Source: Alistipes indistinctus YIT 12060 (lineage in GTDB: Bacteria; Bacteroidota; Bacteroidia; Bacteroidales; Rikenellaceae). From it: a DNA stretch of 64,000 nt. Shown piece after piece: positions 52,970-61,624 of the stretch. The DNA is taken from the NCBI RefSeq assembly GCF_025144995.1, contig NZ_CP102250.1:930001-994000 (forward strand). The letters are read 5' to 3'. Position 1 is the stretch's first letter. Each line of letters starts with the position of its first letter. Position numbers and translations under genes: made by a program. Under the pieces are notes generated by a model that did not search any database, had not been told where the DNA came from, and saw nothing but the letters and a program-made list of their open reading frames with translations.

Positions 52970-54220
52970 ATGGACAGAGTCATCGAAAACAAACGTTGGA
53001 TCAAAAAGAAATACATCCCTTACCTGGCCGGCGGAGCGCTGGCGCTGATACTGGTTATCTGGCTGATTTTCGGCAACCACCTTTCGACGCTAAAAGTCGA
53101 CAAAAGGCTGCTGACAATCGAACCCGCACAGCAAGGACAGTTCAACGACTACGTACGCGTGAACGGACAAGTACAGCCGGTCACGACCATTCAACTCAGT
53201 CCGCTCGAGAGCGGCATGGTGGAAGAAAAGCTCGTCGAAGAGGGAGCTATGGTACATAAGGGCCAGGTGATCGTCCGGCTGAGCAACTCTTCGCTCAGCA
53301 TCGCGATCCTGCAAAGCGAGGCCGACCTGGCCGAAAAAGACAACTTCCTGCGCAATACGATGGTGTCGATGGAACAGCAGAAGCTCGACCTGCAGAAAGA
53401 ACGCCTAAGCCTGAACATCGACGTGCAACGCAAAGAGCGCAAATACCGCCAGAACGAACGGCTTTACAAGGAAAAACTGATCGCACGCGAAGACTACCTT
53501 CAGGCCAAAGAAGATTACGAGCTGGCGCTCGAAACGCGCCATGTGGTACAGGAGCGCCAAAAGCAGGACTCGATCTACCGCACCACCCAGATCGAAAGCC
53601 TCGAAGAGAACCTGCAGAGCATGCGGCAAAATATGATGCTGATCCGTCAACGGATGGACAATCTCAACGTTAAATCGCCGATCGACGGCCAACTCGGAAC
53701 GCTCGACGCAGAGCTGGGTCAATCAGTTTCCAATACGGTCAAGATCGGTCAAATCAACGACCTGTCGGACTACAAGATCGAAGCGCTGATCGACGAGCAC
53801 TATATCGACCGCGTGCGCAGCGGACTGCCCGCATCGTTCGAACGGCAGGATGCCCGGTACGACCTGGTCGTCAGCAAGGTGTACCCCGATGTCAAGGAAG
53901 GTCAGTTCAAAACCGACTTCACCTTTACTTCGAAACGTCCCGACAACATCCGCACCGGCCAGACCTACTACATTAACCTCGAGCTCGGTCAACCTTCCGA
54001 CGCAATTCTGATCCCGCGCGGCGCGTTCTATCAGAAGACGGGCGGCAACTGGATTTATGTGGTAACCGAAGACGGCAGCCGGGCATACCGCCGCACGATC
54101 CGTATCGGGCGTCAAAATCCGCAATATTACGAAGTGGTCGAAGGACTTCAGGCTGGCGAGAAAGTGATCGTATCGGGCTACGACACTTTCGGCGACAACG
54201 AAATGCTGGTGCTGAAATAG
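52970..54220 (+). CDS. HlyD/MacA-type periplasmic adaptor
   Basis: A 416-residue membrane fusion protein. One N-terminal transmembrane helix (YLAGGALALILVIWLIFG) follows a basic cytoplasmic start. The lipoyl half (VQPVTTIQLSPLESGMVEEKLVEEGAMVHKGQVIVRL) and a long alpha-hairpin (about 115-225, with KERKYRQNERLYKEKLIAREDYLQAKEDYEL) come next, then the second lipoyl half (LNVKSPIDGQLGTLDAELGQSV), a beta-barrel and a membrane-proximal domain ending in GLQAGEKVIVSGYDTF. It links the inner-membrane permeases to the TolC channel. Confidence 0.95.
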   Translation: MDRVIENKRWIKKKYIPYLAGGALALILVIWLIFGNHLSTLKVDKRLLTIEPAQQGQFNDYVRVNGQVQPVTTIQLSPLESGMVEEKLVEEGAMVHKGQVIVRLSNSSLSIAILQSEADLAEKDNFLRNTMVSMEQQKLDLQKERLSLNIDVQRKERKYRQNERLYKEKLIAREDYLQAKEDYELALETRHVVQERQKQDSIYRTTQIESLEENLQSMRQNMMLIRQRMDNLNVKSPIDGQLGTLDAELGQSVSNTVKIGQINDLSDYKIEALIDEHYIDRVRSGLPASFERQDARYDLVVSKVYPDVKEGQFKTDFTFTSKRPDNIRTGQTYYINLELGQPSDAILIPRGAFYQKTGGNWIYVVTEDGSRAYRRTIRIGRQNPQYYEVVEGLQAGEKVIVSGYDTFGDNEMLVLK

Positions 54221-54290
54221 CACACAGAGAGGCTCTCGTTGCCAGAGCGGCAGATCGTCTCCGGCAACGGGAGTATATCTTCGGAGCACA

Positions 54291-54310
54291 AGACAAGACA
54301 AGACAAGACA
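54291..54310. repeat. AGACA x4 tandem repeat
   Basis: Four exact AGACA units lie in the 172-base gap between the HlyD and first permease genes. It could vary in copy number. No gene is seen in the gap. Confidence 0.7.
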
Positions 54311-54392
54311 CACCCCACCAGAATCAAACACGACACTACTACAACTACCGCTACAAAACACTACTACTCACCTTACATTTAACACCAATCCG

Positions 54393-56723
54393 ATGAAAAA
54401 CCTGTTTTTTGCGCTCCGGTATTCGCTCAAATCATTGCGCGGCAACATCTCCCGGGTCGTTTCGATCACGCTGGGGCTGGCATTAGGGCTGCTCGCTTTC
54501 TCATTCATCGTATTCGACCTGTCGTACAATTCTTTCCTACCGGATAAAGAGCGCGTCTATCAATTTTGGGTATACTACGATGTTGACGGACAGAAAGGCA
54601 ATTTCGACACAACATTCGGAACGGTCGCACCGGCCCTGAAGGCGGACTTCCCGCAAATAGAAACCGCCACCAGGTTTCGGCGCGAAGGCGCCGTGCCGTT
54701 CGAATCGGACAAACGCGACTTCGAAGCCAACCTGGTCGTTGCCGATACATCGTTTTTCGATGTGCTCGACCTCGGGGTCATAAGCGGTGACCCCCACCGA
54801 GCACTTGCCGGCAAGGACAAAGTGATGATCTCGGAGAGTTTCGCCCGTCGGCTGTTCGGGCGGGAGGACCCGGTCGGCAAAGAGCTAAGATATCAAAACA
54901 AACGACCCGTAACGGTCAGCGGAGTTTTCAAGGATATACCCCACAACAGTACTTTGTGGCCATTGGAAGCGATCCTATCGGAAAACGACTCTGAGATCAG
55001 CTGGAATAACGGCGATGGTTTCGATACTTACATCAAAATGCAACCCGGGACCGATCCCCGCACAATTGAACCGGAACTGAACGCTTTTTTCATCCGGCAC
55101 GGAGCGCCCGATTTCATGGTCGATGCCATCCAGCAAGGTCTTCCGCGTTTCTTTTTCGTTCCCGTCACCTCCACCAACCTCGTCGACGGCAATACGGTAC
55201 GCATGGCACTGATAATAGGCATTCTCGCGCTACTGATTATTTTCGTTTCGTCGATGAACTATGTGCTGATCTCCGTATCGATGCTGGTACGCCGCAGCAA
55301 GACGATCGGGACGCTTAAATGCAACGGTGCCGGAAGAGGCGACATCCTGGCCATTTCGCTTTACGAGACAGCCCTGCTGGTCAGTGCGGCGCTGCTGCTG
55401 GCGACCGTCCTGATCTACGCAATGCGTGCCCAGGTAGAAACGCTCACCGGCATCCCGGTTTCAGTGCTGTTCGCCCCGGCACGCATCTGGGCCCCGCTGT
55501 CGGTCATCCTGCTGGTATTCCTGCTCTCGAGCCTGATCCCCGCACTGTTGTTCGCTTCGGTATCGGTACAGGCCGCGTTCCGCAACTGTTCGGGCAACCG
55601 GCGGCGGTGGAAGCAATTGCTGCTGGCCATAGAACTGATCTGCGTCAGTTTCGTCACGGTATTCGTACTGATCACCGGACTGCAATTCCGGCACATGGTT
55701 TCGCTCGACATGGGCTACCAACACGACCGGCTTATCTACACAGAACTTAAAACGGACAGCCGTACCGCAAACCTATACCGCGAAGCGCTGCGGTCACTGC
55801 CCGAAGTGGAATGGATCGGGATGAGCCTTAACGTGCCTCTTAACAAATTTTACAACGGCACTCTCTGTACCGAGGGTGCAACGAACAATACGCTGTTCTC
55901 GTCCCGTACGGATATGGTCGACACAGGATACCTGGCCACGATGGGTATCGAGTTGGTCGCAGGCCGTAATTTCACCGACGGCACGCCCTACGATCAGGTG
56001 ATCGTCAATGAACTGTATGCTAAACTACAAGGGTGGACAGACGATCCCGTAGGAAAAATTACTTATAACTTCGGTTCGCCGATGACGGTGATCGGCGTAA
56101 TCCGCGATTTCAAAATCAAAGCCGTCAATGCAGAAGTCCCCCCCATGCAGTTACACTTTCTCTCGTTGCAAGGCAACCAAAACTTCGACAACCTCGTGCT
56201 CTCGATCCGGCTGCGGGAGATGAACAGCCGATCGATCCGGGCCGTCGAAGCCAAACTCAAACAAGTTACGCCGCAAGTCCGGTTCAAATTCCAGATTTTC
56301 GACGAGCAACTGACCGTGGAACGCCATTACGAACGGGCCTTTCGCAACACGGTAACGACTGTCTCGCTGGCGACGCTGATTATCGCGCTGATGGGGCTGA
56401 TCGGCTACGTCAACGACGAAATCCGGCGACGCACCAAAGAGATCGCCATCCGCAAAGTCAACGGCGCCACCGCCCGCGATATCCAGCGACTGATCCTGCA
56501 CGACCTGTCGGTGATCACGCTGCCGGCCATCCTGCTGGGCATAACCTCCGCCTACCTCTTCAGCCGCGAGTGGCTGATGCGGTTCAACGACCGGATTACG
56601 CTCCACTGGTGGATTTTCGCCGTAGGCGCGCTGTTCGTCGCAGTAATCGTCGCCTGCGTGGCGCTCTGGCAAACCCACCGATCCGCCCACGGCGATCCGA
56701 TCAAAATGATCCGCACCGAATAA
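54393..56723 (+). CDS. FtsX/MacB-type ABC transporter permease 1
   Basis: 776 residues. An N-terminal helix (ISRVVSITLGLALGLLAFSFIVFDL) precedes a MacB-like periplasmic domain (about 45-265, with FDVLDLGVISGDPHRAL and GVFKDIPHNS). Three helices form a first FtsX domain (about 270-400), a second periplasmic domain follows, and the C-terminal FtsX helices (about 650-770) contain RRRTKEIAIRKVNGATARDIQ. This is the double FtsX layout of large Bacteroidetes permeases. It is the most diverged of the four permeases in the row. No ATPase domain is present, so a separate ATP-binding subunit is needed. Confidence 0.93.
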   Translation: MKNLFFALRYSLKSLRGNISRVVSITLGLALGLLAFSFIVFDLSYNSFLPDKERVYQFWVYYDVDGQKGNFDTTFGTVAPALKADFPQIETATRFRREGAVPFESDKRDFEANLVVADTSFFDVLDLGVISGDPHRALAGKDKVMISESFARRLFGREDPVGKELRYQNKRPVTVSGVFKDIPHNSTLWPLEAILSENDSEISWNNGDGFDTYIKMQPGTDPRTIEPELNAFFIRHGAPDFMVDAIQQGLPRFFFVPVTSTNLVDGNTVRMALIIGILALLIIFVSSMNYVLISVSMLVRRSKTIGTLKCNGAGRGDILAISLYETALLVSAALLLATVLIYAMRAQVETLTGIPVSVLFAPARIWAPLSVILLVFLLSSLIPALLFASVSVQAAFRNCSGNRRRWKQLLLAIELICVSFVTVFVLITGLQFRHMVSLDMGYQHDRLIYTELKTDSRTANLYREALRSLPEVEWIGMSLNVPLNKFYNGTLCTEGATNNTLFSSRTDMVDTGYLATMGIELVAGRNFTDGTPYDQVIVNELYAKLQGWTDDPVGKITYNFGSPMTVIGVIRDFKIKAVNAEVPPMQLHFLSLQGNQNFDNLVLSIRLREMNSRSIRAVEAKLKQVTPQVRFKFQIFDEQLTVERHYERAFRNTVTTVSLATLIIALMGLIGYVNDEIRRRTKEIAIRKVNGATARDIQRLILHDLSVITLPAILLGITSAYLFSREWLMRFNDRITLHWWIFAVGALFVAVIVACVALWQTHRSAHGDPIKMIRTE

Positions 56724-56781
56724 GAGCACCAACGATAACGACCCAAACGAACCGTTCACCGAACTTCAATCTTTTTACCGC

Positions 56782-59145
56782 ATGAGAAATATAACCCTGG
56801 CCCGACGGAACCTTTTTAAAAGAGGACAAAACAACGGAATCAAAATTCTGTCGCTGGGCGTCGGTCTGGCGGTAGGATTGGTGCTGACCGCCAAAATCTA
56901 CTTCGAACAGACCTACGACACTTTCTATCCCGATGCCGACCGAATCTGCAAAATTCAAGAGAATTTCTCGGTAAACGGCGAGAAACTAGAGGGAGGAACC
57001 GTGCCGGGAGGCATAGCTCCGGGGTTGAAGAACGACATTCCGGAAATCGAAGCGGCAACCCGGTTTACTCCTCTGGAAGAAGACAACACTCGCTTCGTCA
57101 TTTTTACTGCCGACAGGCAACGCCACACCGGGAAAGTAATTCTGGCAGATTCATGCCTGTTCGACGTCCTGCCGCGCCCGATGATAAGCGGCAATGCAAA
57201 GGAAGTGCTGAGCCGTCCGCAATACGTACTGGTTTCCGAATCGCTGGCCCGCAGCCTGAACAAAGGCGGCGACCCGGTGGGCATGACCCTCCGGCTGGAC
57301 AATTATGCGGACGTGGAACTGACCGTAGGCGGGGTCTTCAAAGACATTCCCGAAAACAGCCAGATTTCCTACGACGTCATCATTTCGATGAGTTCGATCG
57401 CAAAATTTATCTGGGACGGTACAGACAACTGGTATGCTAATGACCGCTACCATGCTTACGTGAAACTACGCCCCGGCGTGCGATACGAAACCGTCGGTCC
57501 AGCAATCCGCCGGTGTGTCGAAAAACATCTCGATGAGGCAAAACTCAAAGAAAGAGGCACCGAACTGTGCTACTACCTTCTCCCGCTGACCGACATTCAC
57601 AAGCAGTCCCCCGGTGTGCGCCACATGAGCGTCCTGCTCGGCATGCTGGCTTTTGCGCTGCTGTTTACCGCCATGATGAACTACATCCTGATCATCGTCT
57701 CATCGATGATGGGACGCAGCCGGGAAATCGCCATCCAGAAATGTTACGGGGCACAAGGCAAAAACATCACGGGACTGATCCTGACCGAAACATTGTTGCA
57801 CATAGGACTCGCGCTGCTGCTGACCGTTTTATTGCTGACTCTGTTCAGAGGCATGACGGAAGAGCTGCTCTCCGCTTCGCTGTCGTCCCTTTTTACGGGA
57901 ACCAGCCTCGCGATCCTACTGGCGGTTTGCCTGTCGGTATTCGTTGTAACCGGCCTGATTCCTTCGGGCCTTTTTTCCCGGATTCCAGTATCGACCGCTT
58001 TCCGCCGCTCCACGCAATCCCGGAAAATATGGAAACGGATATTGCTTTTCATTCAATTCATGGCCGCCACTTTCCTGATTATCCTGCTGATCATCATCAG
58101 CAGGCAGTACGACCGGATGGTCAACGACCGACCGGGATACAACTACGAACGGGTGGTCTATTGCACCACCGACGGAGCGAAAACATCCGACAGGATAAAA
58201 GCGCTGGAGGAACTGCGCAGGCTGCCGGAAGCCGAAGAGGTAGGGTCTTGTTCCCTACTGCCTGTCCTGACCGGAAACAATGGAAATGATGCCACACTGA
58301 ACGGTCGCACCCTTTTCAATTTTGAAGATCTCGACATGGTGGACACGGGTTTCGTCCGGACGATGGGGATAAAAATCATCGACGGGAAGATGTTCGAGGC
58401 CAGTGCGCCCAAAACATTTTCTGTCATGGTGAGCCGTTCGTTTGCGGAAAAACTGGCCCTGACCGCCGGATGGCACGACGGAGTGGTCGGAAAAATGTTC
58501 GAGATAAACAACTACACCCCTGCCACGGTCTATGGCGTCTACGAAGACATCCGCACCGGCAAAAACAGAATGGACGAACATCCGACGATCATGTATCATA
58601 CCAATTGGTCGAGCCGCTACATCGTCATCCGGCTGCAATCGCTCACCCCGCAGGCCATCCGGCAGGTAAGCGACGTACTAAAGCGAATGCTGCCCGACAA
58701 GGATATCGTGGTCATACCCTATAAGGCCGAAATGGCTTACCTGTACAACGACTCCCGCCTGATGCGCAATACCGTGATGATCGGGGGAATCATCACGCTG
58801 CTGATCGCGCTGATCGGACTGATCGGCTATGTGCGTGACGAAACGAACCGCCGCAGCAAAGAGATAGCGATCCGCAAAGTGAACGGCGCCACGGCTGCGC
58901 AAGTTATCGCGCTCCTTTCGCGGGAGATCGGATATCTCGCCCTTCCCGCCACGCTGCTCGGCGCCGGGTTCGCCTACCTGGCAGGGAAAAGCTGGCTCGA
59001 ACAGTACCCGGAAAAAATCACGCTGTCACCGTGGATGTTCCTCGCAGGCATCCTTTTCACTATACTGACCATATTTGTCTGCGTCACACTGCAGTCCTGG
59101 CGTATCGCAACCGAAAACCCGGCCAAAGCGATCAAATCGGAATAA
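56782..59145 (+). CDS. FtsX/MacB-type ABC transporter permease 2
   Basis: 787 residues with the same layout as its neighbours: an N-terminal helix in ILSLGVGLAVGLVLTAKIYF, a MacB-like domain (SLARSLNKGGDPVGM, GVFKDIPENSQ), central FtsX helices (LLGMLAFALLFTAMMNYIL, RSREIAIQKCYGAQGKNI) and a C-terminal RRSKEIAIRKVNGATAAQVI. It is strikingly similar to permease 3 along its whole length, including the N-terminal NGIKILSLGVGLAVGLVL, which indicates a recent tandem duplication. It starts 58 bases after permease 1 and is cotranscribed. Confidence 0.94.
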   Translation: MRNITLARRNLFKRGQNNGIKILSLGVGLAVGLVLTAKIYFEQTYDTFYPDADRICKIQENFSVNGEKLEGGTVPGGIAPGLKNDIPEIEAATRFTPLEEDNTRFVIFTADRQRHTGKVILADSCLFDVLPRPMISGNAKEVLSRPQYVLVSESLARSLNKGGDPVGMTLRLDNYADVELTVGGVFKDIPENSQISYDVIISMSSIAKFIWDGTDNWYANDRYHAYVKLRPGVRYETVGPAIRRCVEKHLDEAKLKERGTELCYYLLPLTDIHKQSPGVRHMSVLLGMLAFALLFTAMMNYILIIVSSMMGRSREIAIQKCYGAQGKNITGLILTETLLHIGLALLLTVLLLTLFRGMTEELLSASLSSLFTGTSLAILLAVCLSVFVVTGLIPSGLFSRIPVSTAFRRSTQSRKIWKRILLFIQFMAATFLIILLIIISRQYDRMVNDRPGYNYERVVYCTTDGAKTSDRIKALEELRRLPEAEEVGSCSLLPVLTGNNGNDATLNGRTLFNFEDLDMVDTGFVRTMGIKIIDGKMFEASAPKTFSVMVSRSFAEKLALTAGWHDGVVGKMFEINNYTPATVYGVYEDIRTGKNRMDEHPTIMYHTNWSSRYIVIRLQSLTPQAIRQVSDVLKRMLPDKDIVVIPYKAEMAYLYNDSRLMRNTVMIGGIITLLIALIGLIGYVRDETNRRSKEIAIRKVNGATAAQVIALLSREIGYLALPATLLGAGFAYLAGKSWLEQYPEKITLSPWMFLAGILFTILTIFVCVTLQSWRIATENPAKAIKSE

Positions 59146-59203
59146 CAAACAGACTCCTGTAAACCTAACGCATGAAAAACCATATCCCCTAAGCATACAC
59201 CTA

Positions 59204-61582
59204 ATGAAAAACATCACCCTGGCATACCGGAGCCTTTTCAAAAAAGGACGAAGCAACGGGATTAAAATCCTCTCGCTGGGCGTCGGCCTGGCGGTAGGAT
59301 TGGTGCTGATCGCCAAAATCTACTTCGAACAGACCTACGACGATTTCTATCCGGCCGCCGACCGGATTTACCGCATATACGGGAACTATTCGATGCCCGG
59401 CGAAGAGGGCGGCGAACCCTCTCTGATGCTTTCCGGTTATACCAGCGGCGGAGTCGCTCCGGGCCTGAAAACCGAAATTCCGGCGATCGAAGCGGCCACC
59501 CGGTTTACCGTTTTCAATTTCTCAGACAAAGAGGATGTCTTTTTCACCGAAGACGAAGAGCGTCGCTCCGGGAAATTCATCATGGCGGACTCCTGCTTCT
59601 TCGACGTGCTGCCACGCCCTATGCTGATCGGAAACGCCAAAGAGGTGCTCGCCCGGCCGATGTACGCGCTCGTTTCGGAAACGCTGGCCCGCAGTATCGG
59701 GCACGGAGAAAACGTCGTGGGGAAAAACATCCGGCTGGACAGCTACCCGAACAACACGATCATCATAGGTGGGATATTTGAAGAGATGCCCGAAAACAGC
59801 CACATCCAATACGATGCGATCGTCTCACTAGCCTCTATTTCCAAGTTTTTCTGGGACGGAACCGACAATTGGATAGGCAACGAGCGCTACGGCAGTTTCG
59901 TCAAATTGCATCCCAGTGCCAGCCCCGAAAGCATAACGCCGGCCATAGAGAAAGCCAAAGGAAAATACCTGGACACAGAATCCCTGCAAAAAGCCGGTTA
60001 CCAAGTATCTTACACATTACAACCGCTGACCGGATTGCACAGCAGCGATCCGGCCACCGGGCGGATGAGCGTAATGCTAGCTCTGCTGGCTTTCGCGCTG
60101 TTGTTCACAGCCGTGATGAATTACATCCTGATCGTCATCTCGTCGATGGTAGGGCGCAGCAAGCAGGTGGCCATCCAAAAGTGTTACGGAGCCTCGGGCC
60201 GCAATATCTCGGGATCGATCCTGACCGAAACGTTATTGCACCTGTTCCTGTCGCTGGGCATAGCGGTTCTGTTCGTCATCGCATTCCGGACGACGGCTGA
60301 AGAGTTGCTGAACGTCCGGATTTCAAGCCTCCTTTCGTGGAGCAGCGGAGTAATCCTGACGGGAGTATGTCTGATCGTATTCATCATCACAGGCCTGATT
60401 CCCTCCAGCCTCTTCTCCCGCATTCCGGTGGCAACGGCCTTCCGGCGCTACAGCAAATCGAAGCGACACTGGAAACGGGCCCTACTGCTCGTCCAGTTCA
60501 CGGCCTGCACACTGCTGACCATCCTGTTGATTATCATCGTACGGCAATATCATATGCTGGTGAACGACAATCCGGGCTACTCCTTCGACCGGCTGCTCTA
60601 TTGCCAAACCGAAGGCGTCGCCCCGGCAGCCCGCGCCAAAGCGATCGAAGAGCTCAGGCGCCTGCCGTGCGTCGAACGGGTCTCCTCAGCCGACGCATTG
60701 CCCGTATTCGGGTCGGGAGGTAACAATGCCTTCTACGACGACAAAAAGGCTTTCAATTTTTCGGATCTTTCGGAAGTGGACACGGCCTATTTCGCGACGA
60801 TGAACATCCCGATCATCGACGGCCGGAGATTCGAATCAGGCAGCTACAAATCTCCTTCGATCATGGTCAGCCGCGCGTGGGCCGACAAAATGGTGACCGT
60901 TTCGGGCTGGAAAAACGGCGTCACAGGCAAAACCGTCCGGATGACCCAACACGGCAACGTACTGATTACCGGAGTATACGACGACATTCGAATCGGGGGG
61001 AGCGGCCTGCACGACGACCCGTCAATCCTCGTGTACAGCAATCAGCCGCAGCGCTTTATCCTGATCCGGCTGTACGAAATGTCGCAGGAAAACATCCGGC
61101 GGGTAAGCGACCTGCTGACCCGCACGTTGACCGGGAAAGACATCGTCGTGATTCCATATAAAGCGGAGATAGCCTATCTCTATAACGATTCGCGGCTGTA
61201 CCGCAATTCGGTTCTCATCGGGGGAATCATCACGCTGATCATTTCGGTTATCGGCCTGATCGGTTACGTTCGCGACGAGACCGTGCGGCGCAGCAAGGAG
61301 ATCGCCTTGCGCAAGGTGAACGGTGCGACTGCAGGACAGATCATCGGCATGCTGACACGCGAAGTCTGCCTGTTGGCCCTGACCGGCGCCCTGGCCGGAG
61401 GTGCGCTCGCGTACCTGGCCGCAAGGAAATGGCTCGAACAATTCCCCGAAAAGATCGCGCTGTCGGCGTGGATATTCCTCGCCGGAATTCTTTTCATGCT
61501 GCTGATCGTCACAGGCTGCGTCATCCTCCAGTCCTGGCGCATCGCAACCGAAAATCCCGTCAACGCGATCAAAGCCGAATAA
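59204..61582 (+). CDS. FtsX/MacB-type ABC transporter permease 3
   Basis: About 792 residues from ATG 59204 (MKNITLAYRSLFKKG). The longer frame overlaps the end of permease 2 and adds 43 residues without similarity. It has the same order of helices and periplasmic domains as permease 2, with GVGLAVGLVLIAKIYFEQTYDDFYP, LLALLAFALLFTAVMNYIL and RRSKEIALRKVNGATAGQII. The two periplasmic regions differ most from permease 2, as expected if they bind different substrates or partners. Gaps to its neighbours are short (58 and 42 bases). Confidence 0.94.
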   Translation: MKNITLAYRSLFKKGRSNGIKILSLGVGLAVGLVLIAKIYFEQTYDDFYPAADRIYRIYGNYSMPGEEGGEPSLMLSGYTSGGVAPGLKTEIPAIEAATRFTVFNFSDKEDVFFTEDEERRSGKFIMADSCFFDVLPRPMLIGNAKEVLARPMYALVSETLARSIGHGENVVGKNIRLDSYPNNTIIIGGIFEEMPENSHIQYDAIVSLASISKFFWDGTDNWIGNERYGSFVKLHPSASPESITPAIEKAKGKYLDTESLQKAGYQVSYTLQPLTGLHSSDPATGRMSVMLALLAFALLFTAVMNYILIVISSMVGRSKQVAIQKCYGASGRNISGSILTETLLHLFLSLGIAVLFVIAFRTTAEELLNVRISSLLSWSSGVILTGVCLIVFIITGLIPSSLFSRIPVATAFRRYSKSKRHWKRALLLVQFTACTLLTILLIIIVRQYHMLVNDNPGYSFDRLLYCQTEGVAPAARAKAIEELRRLPCVERVSSADALPVFGSGGNNAFYDDKKAFNFSDLSEVDTAYFATMNIPIIDGRRFESGSYKSPSIMVSRAWADKMVTVSGWKNGVTGKTVRMTQHGNVLITGVYDDIRIGGSGLHDDPSILVYSNQPQRFILIRLYEMSQENIRRVSDLLTRTLTGKDIVVIPYKAEIAYLYNDSRLYRNSVLIGGIITLIISVIGLIGYVRDETVRRSKEIALRKVNGATAGQIIGMLTREVCLLALTGALAGGALAYLAARKWLEQFPEKIALSAWIFLAGILFMLLIVTGCVILQSWRIATENPVNAIKAE

Positions 61583-61624
61583 ACAGACACCAAAATCCGT
61601 CCACACACTATACTACGCCAAGTT

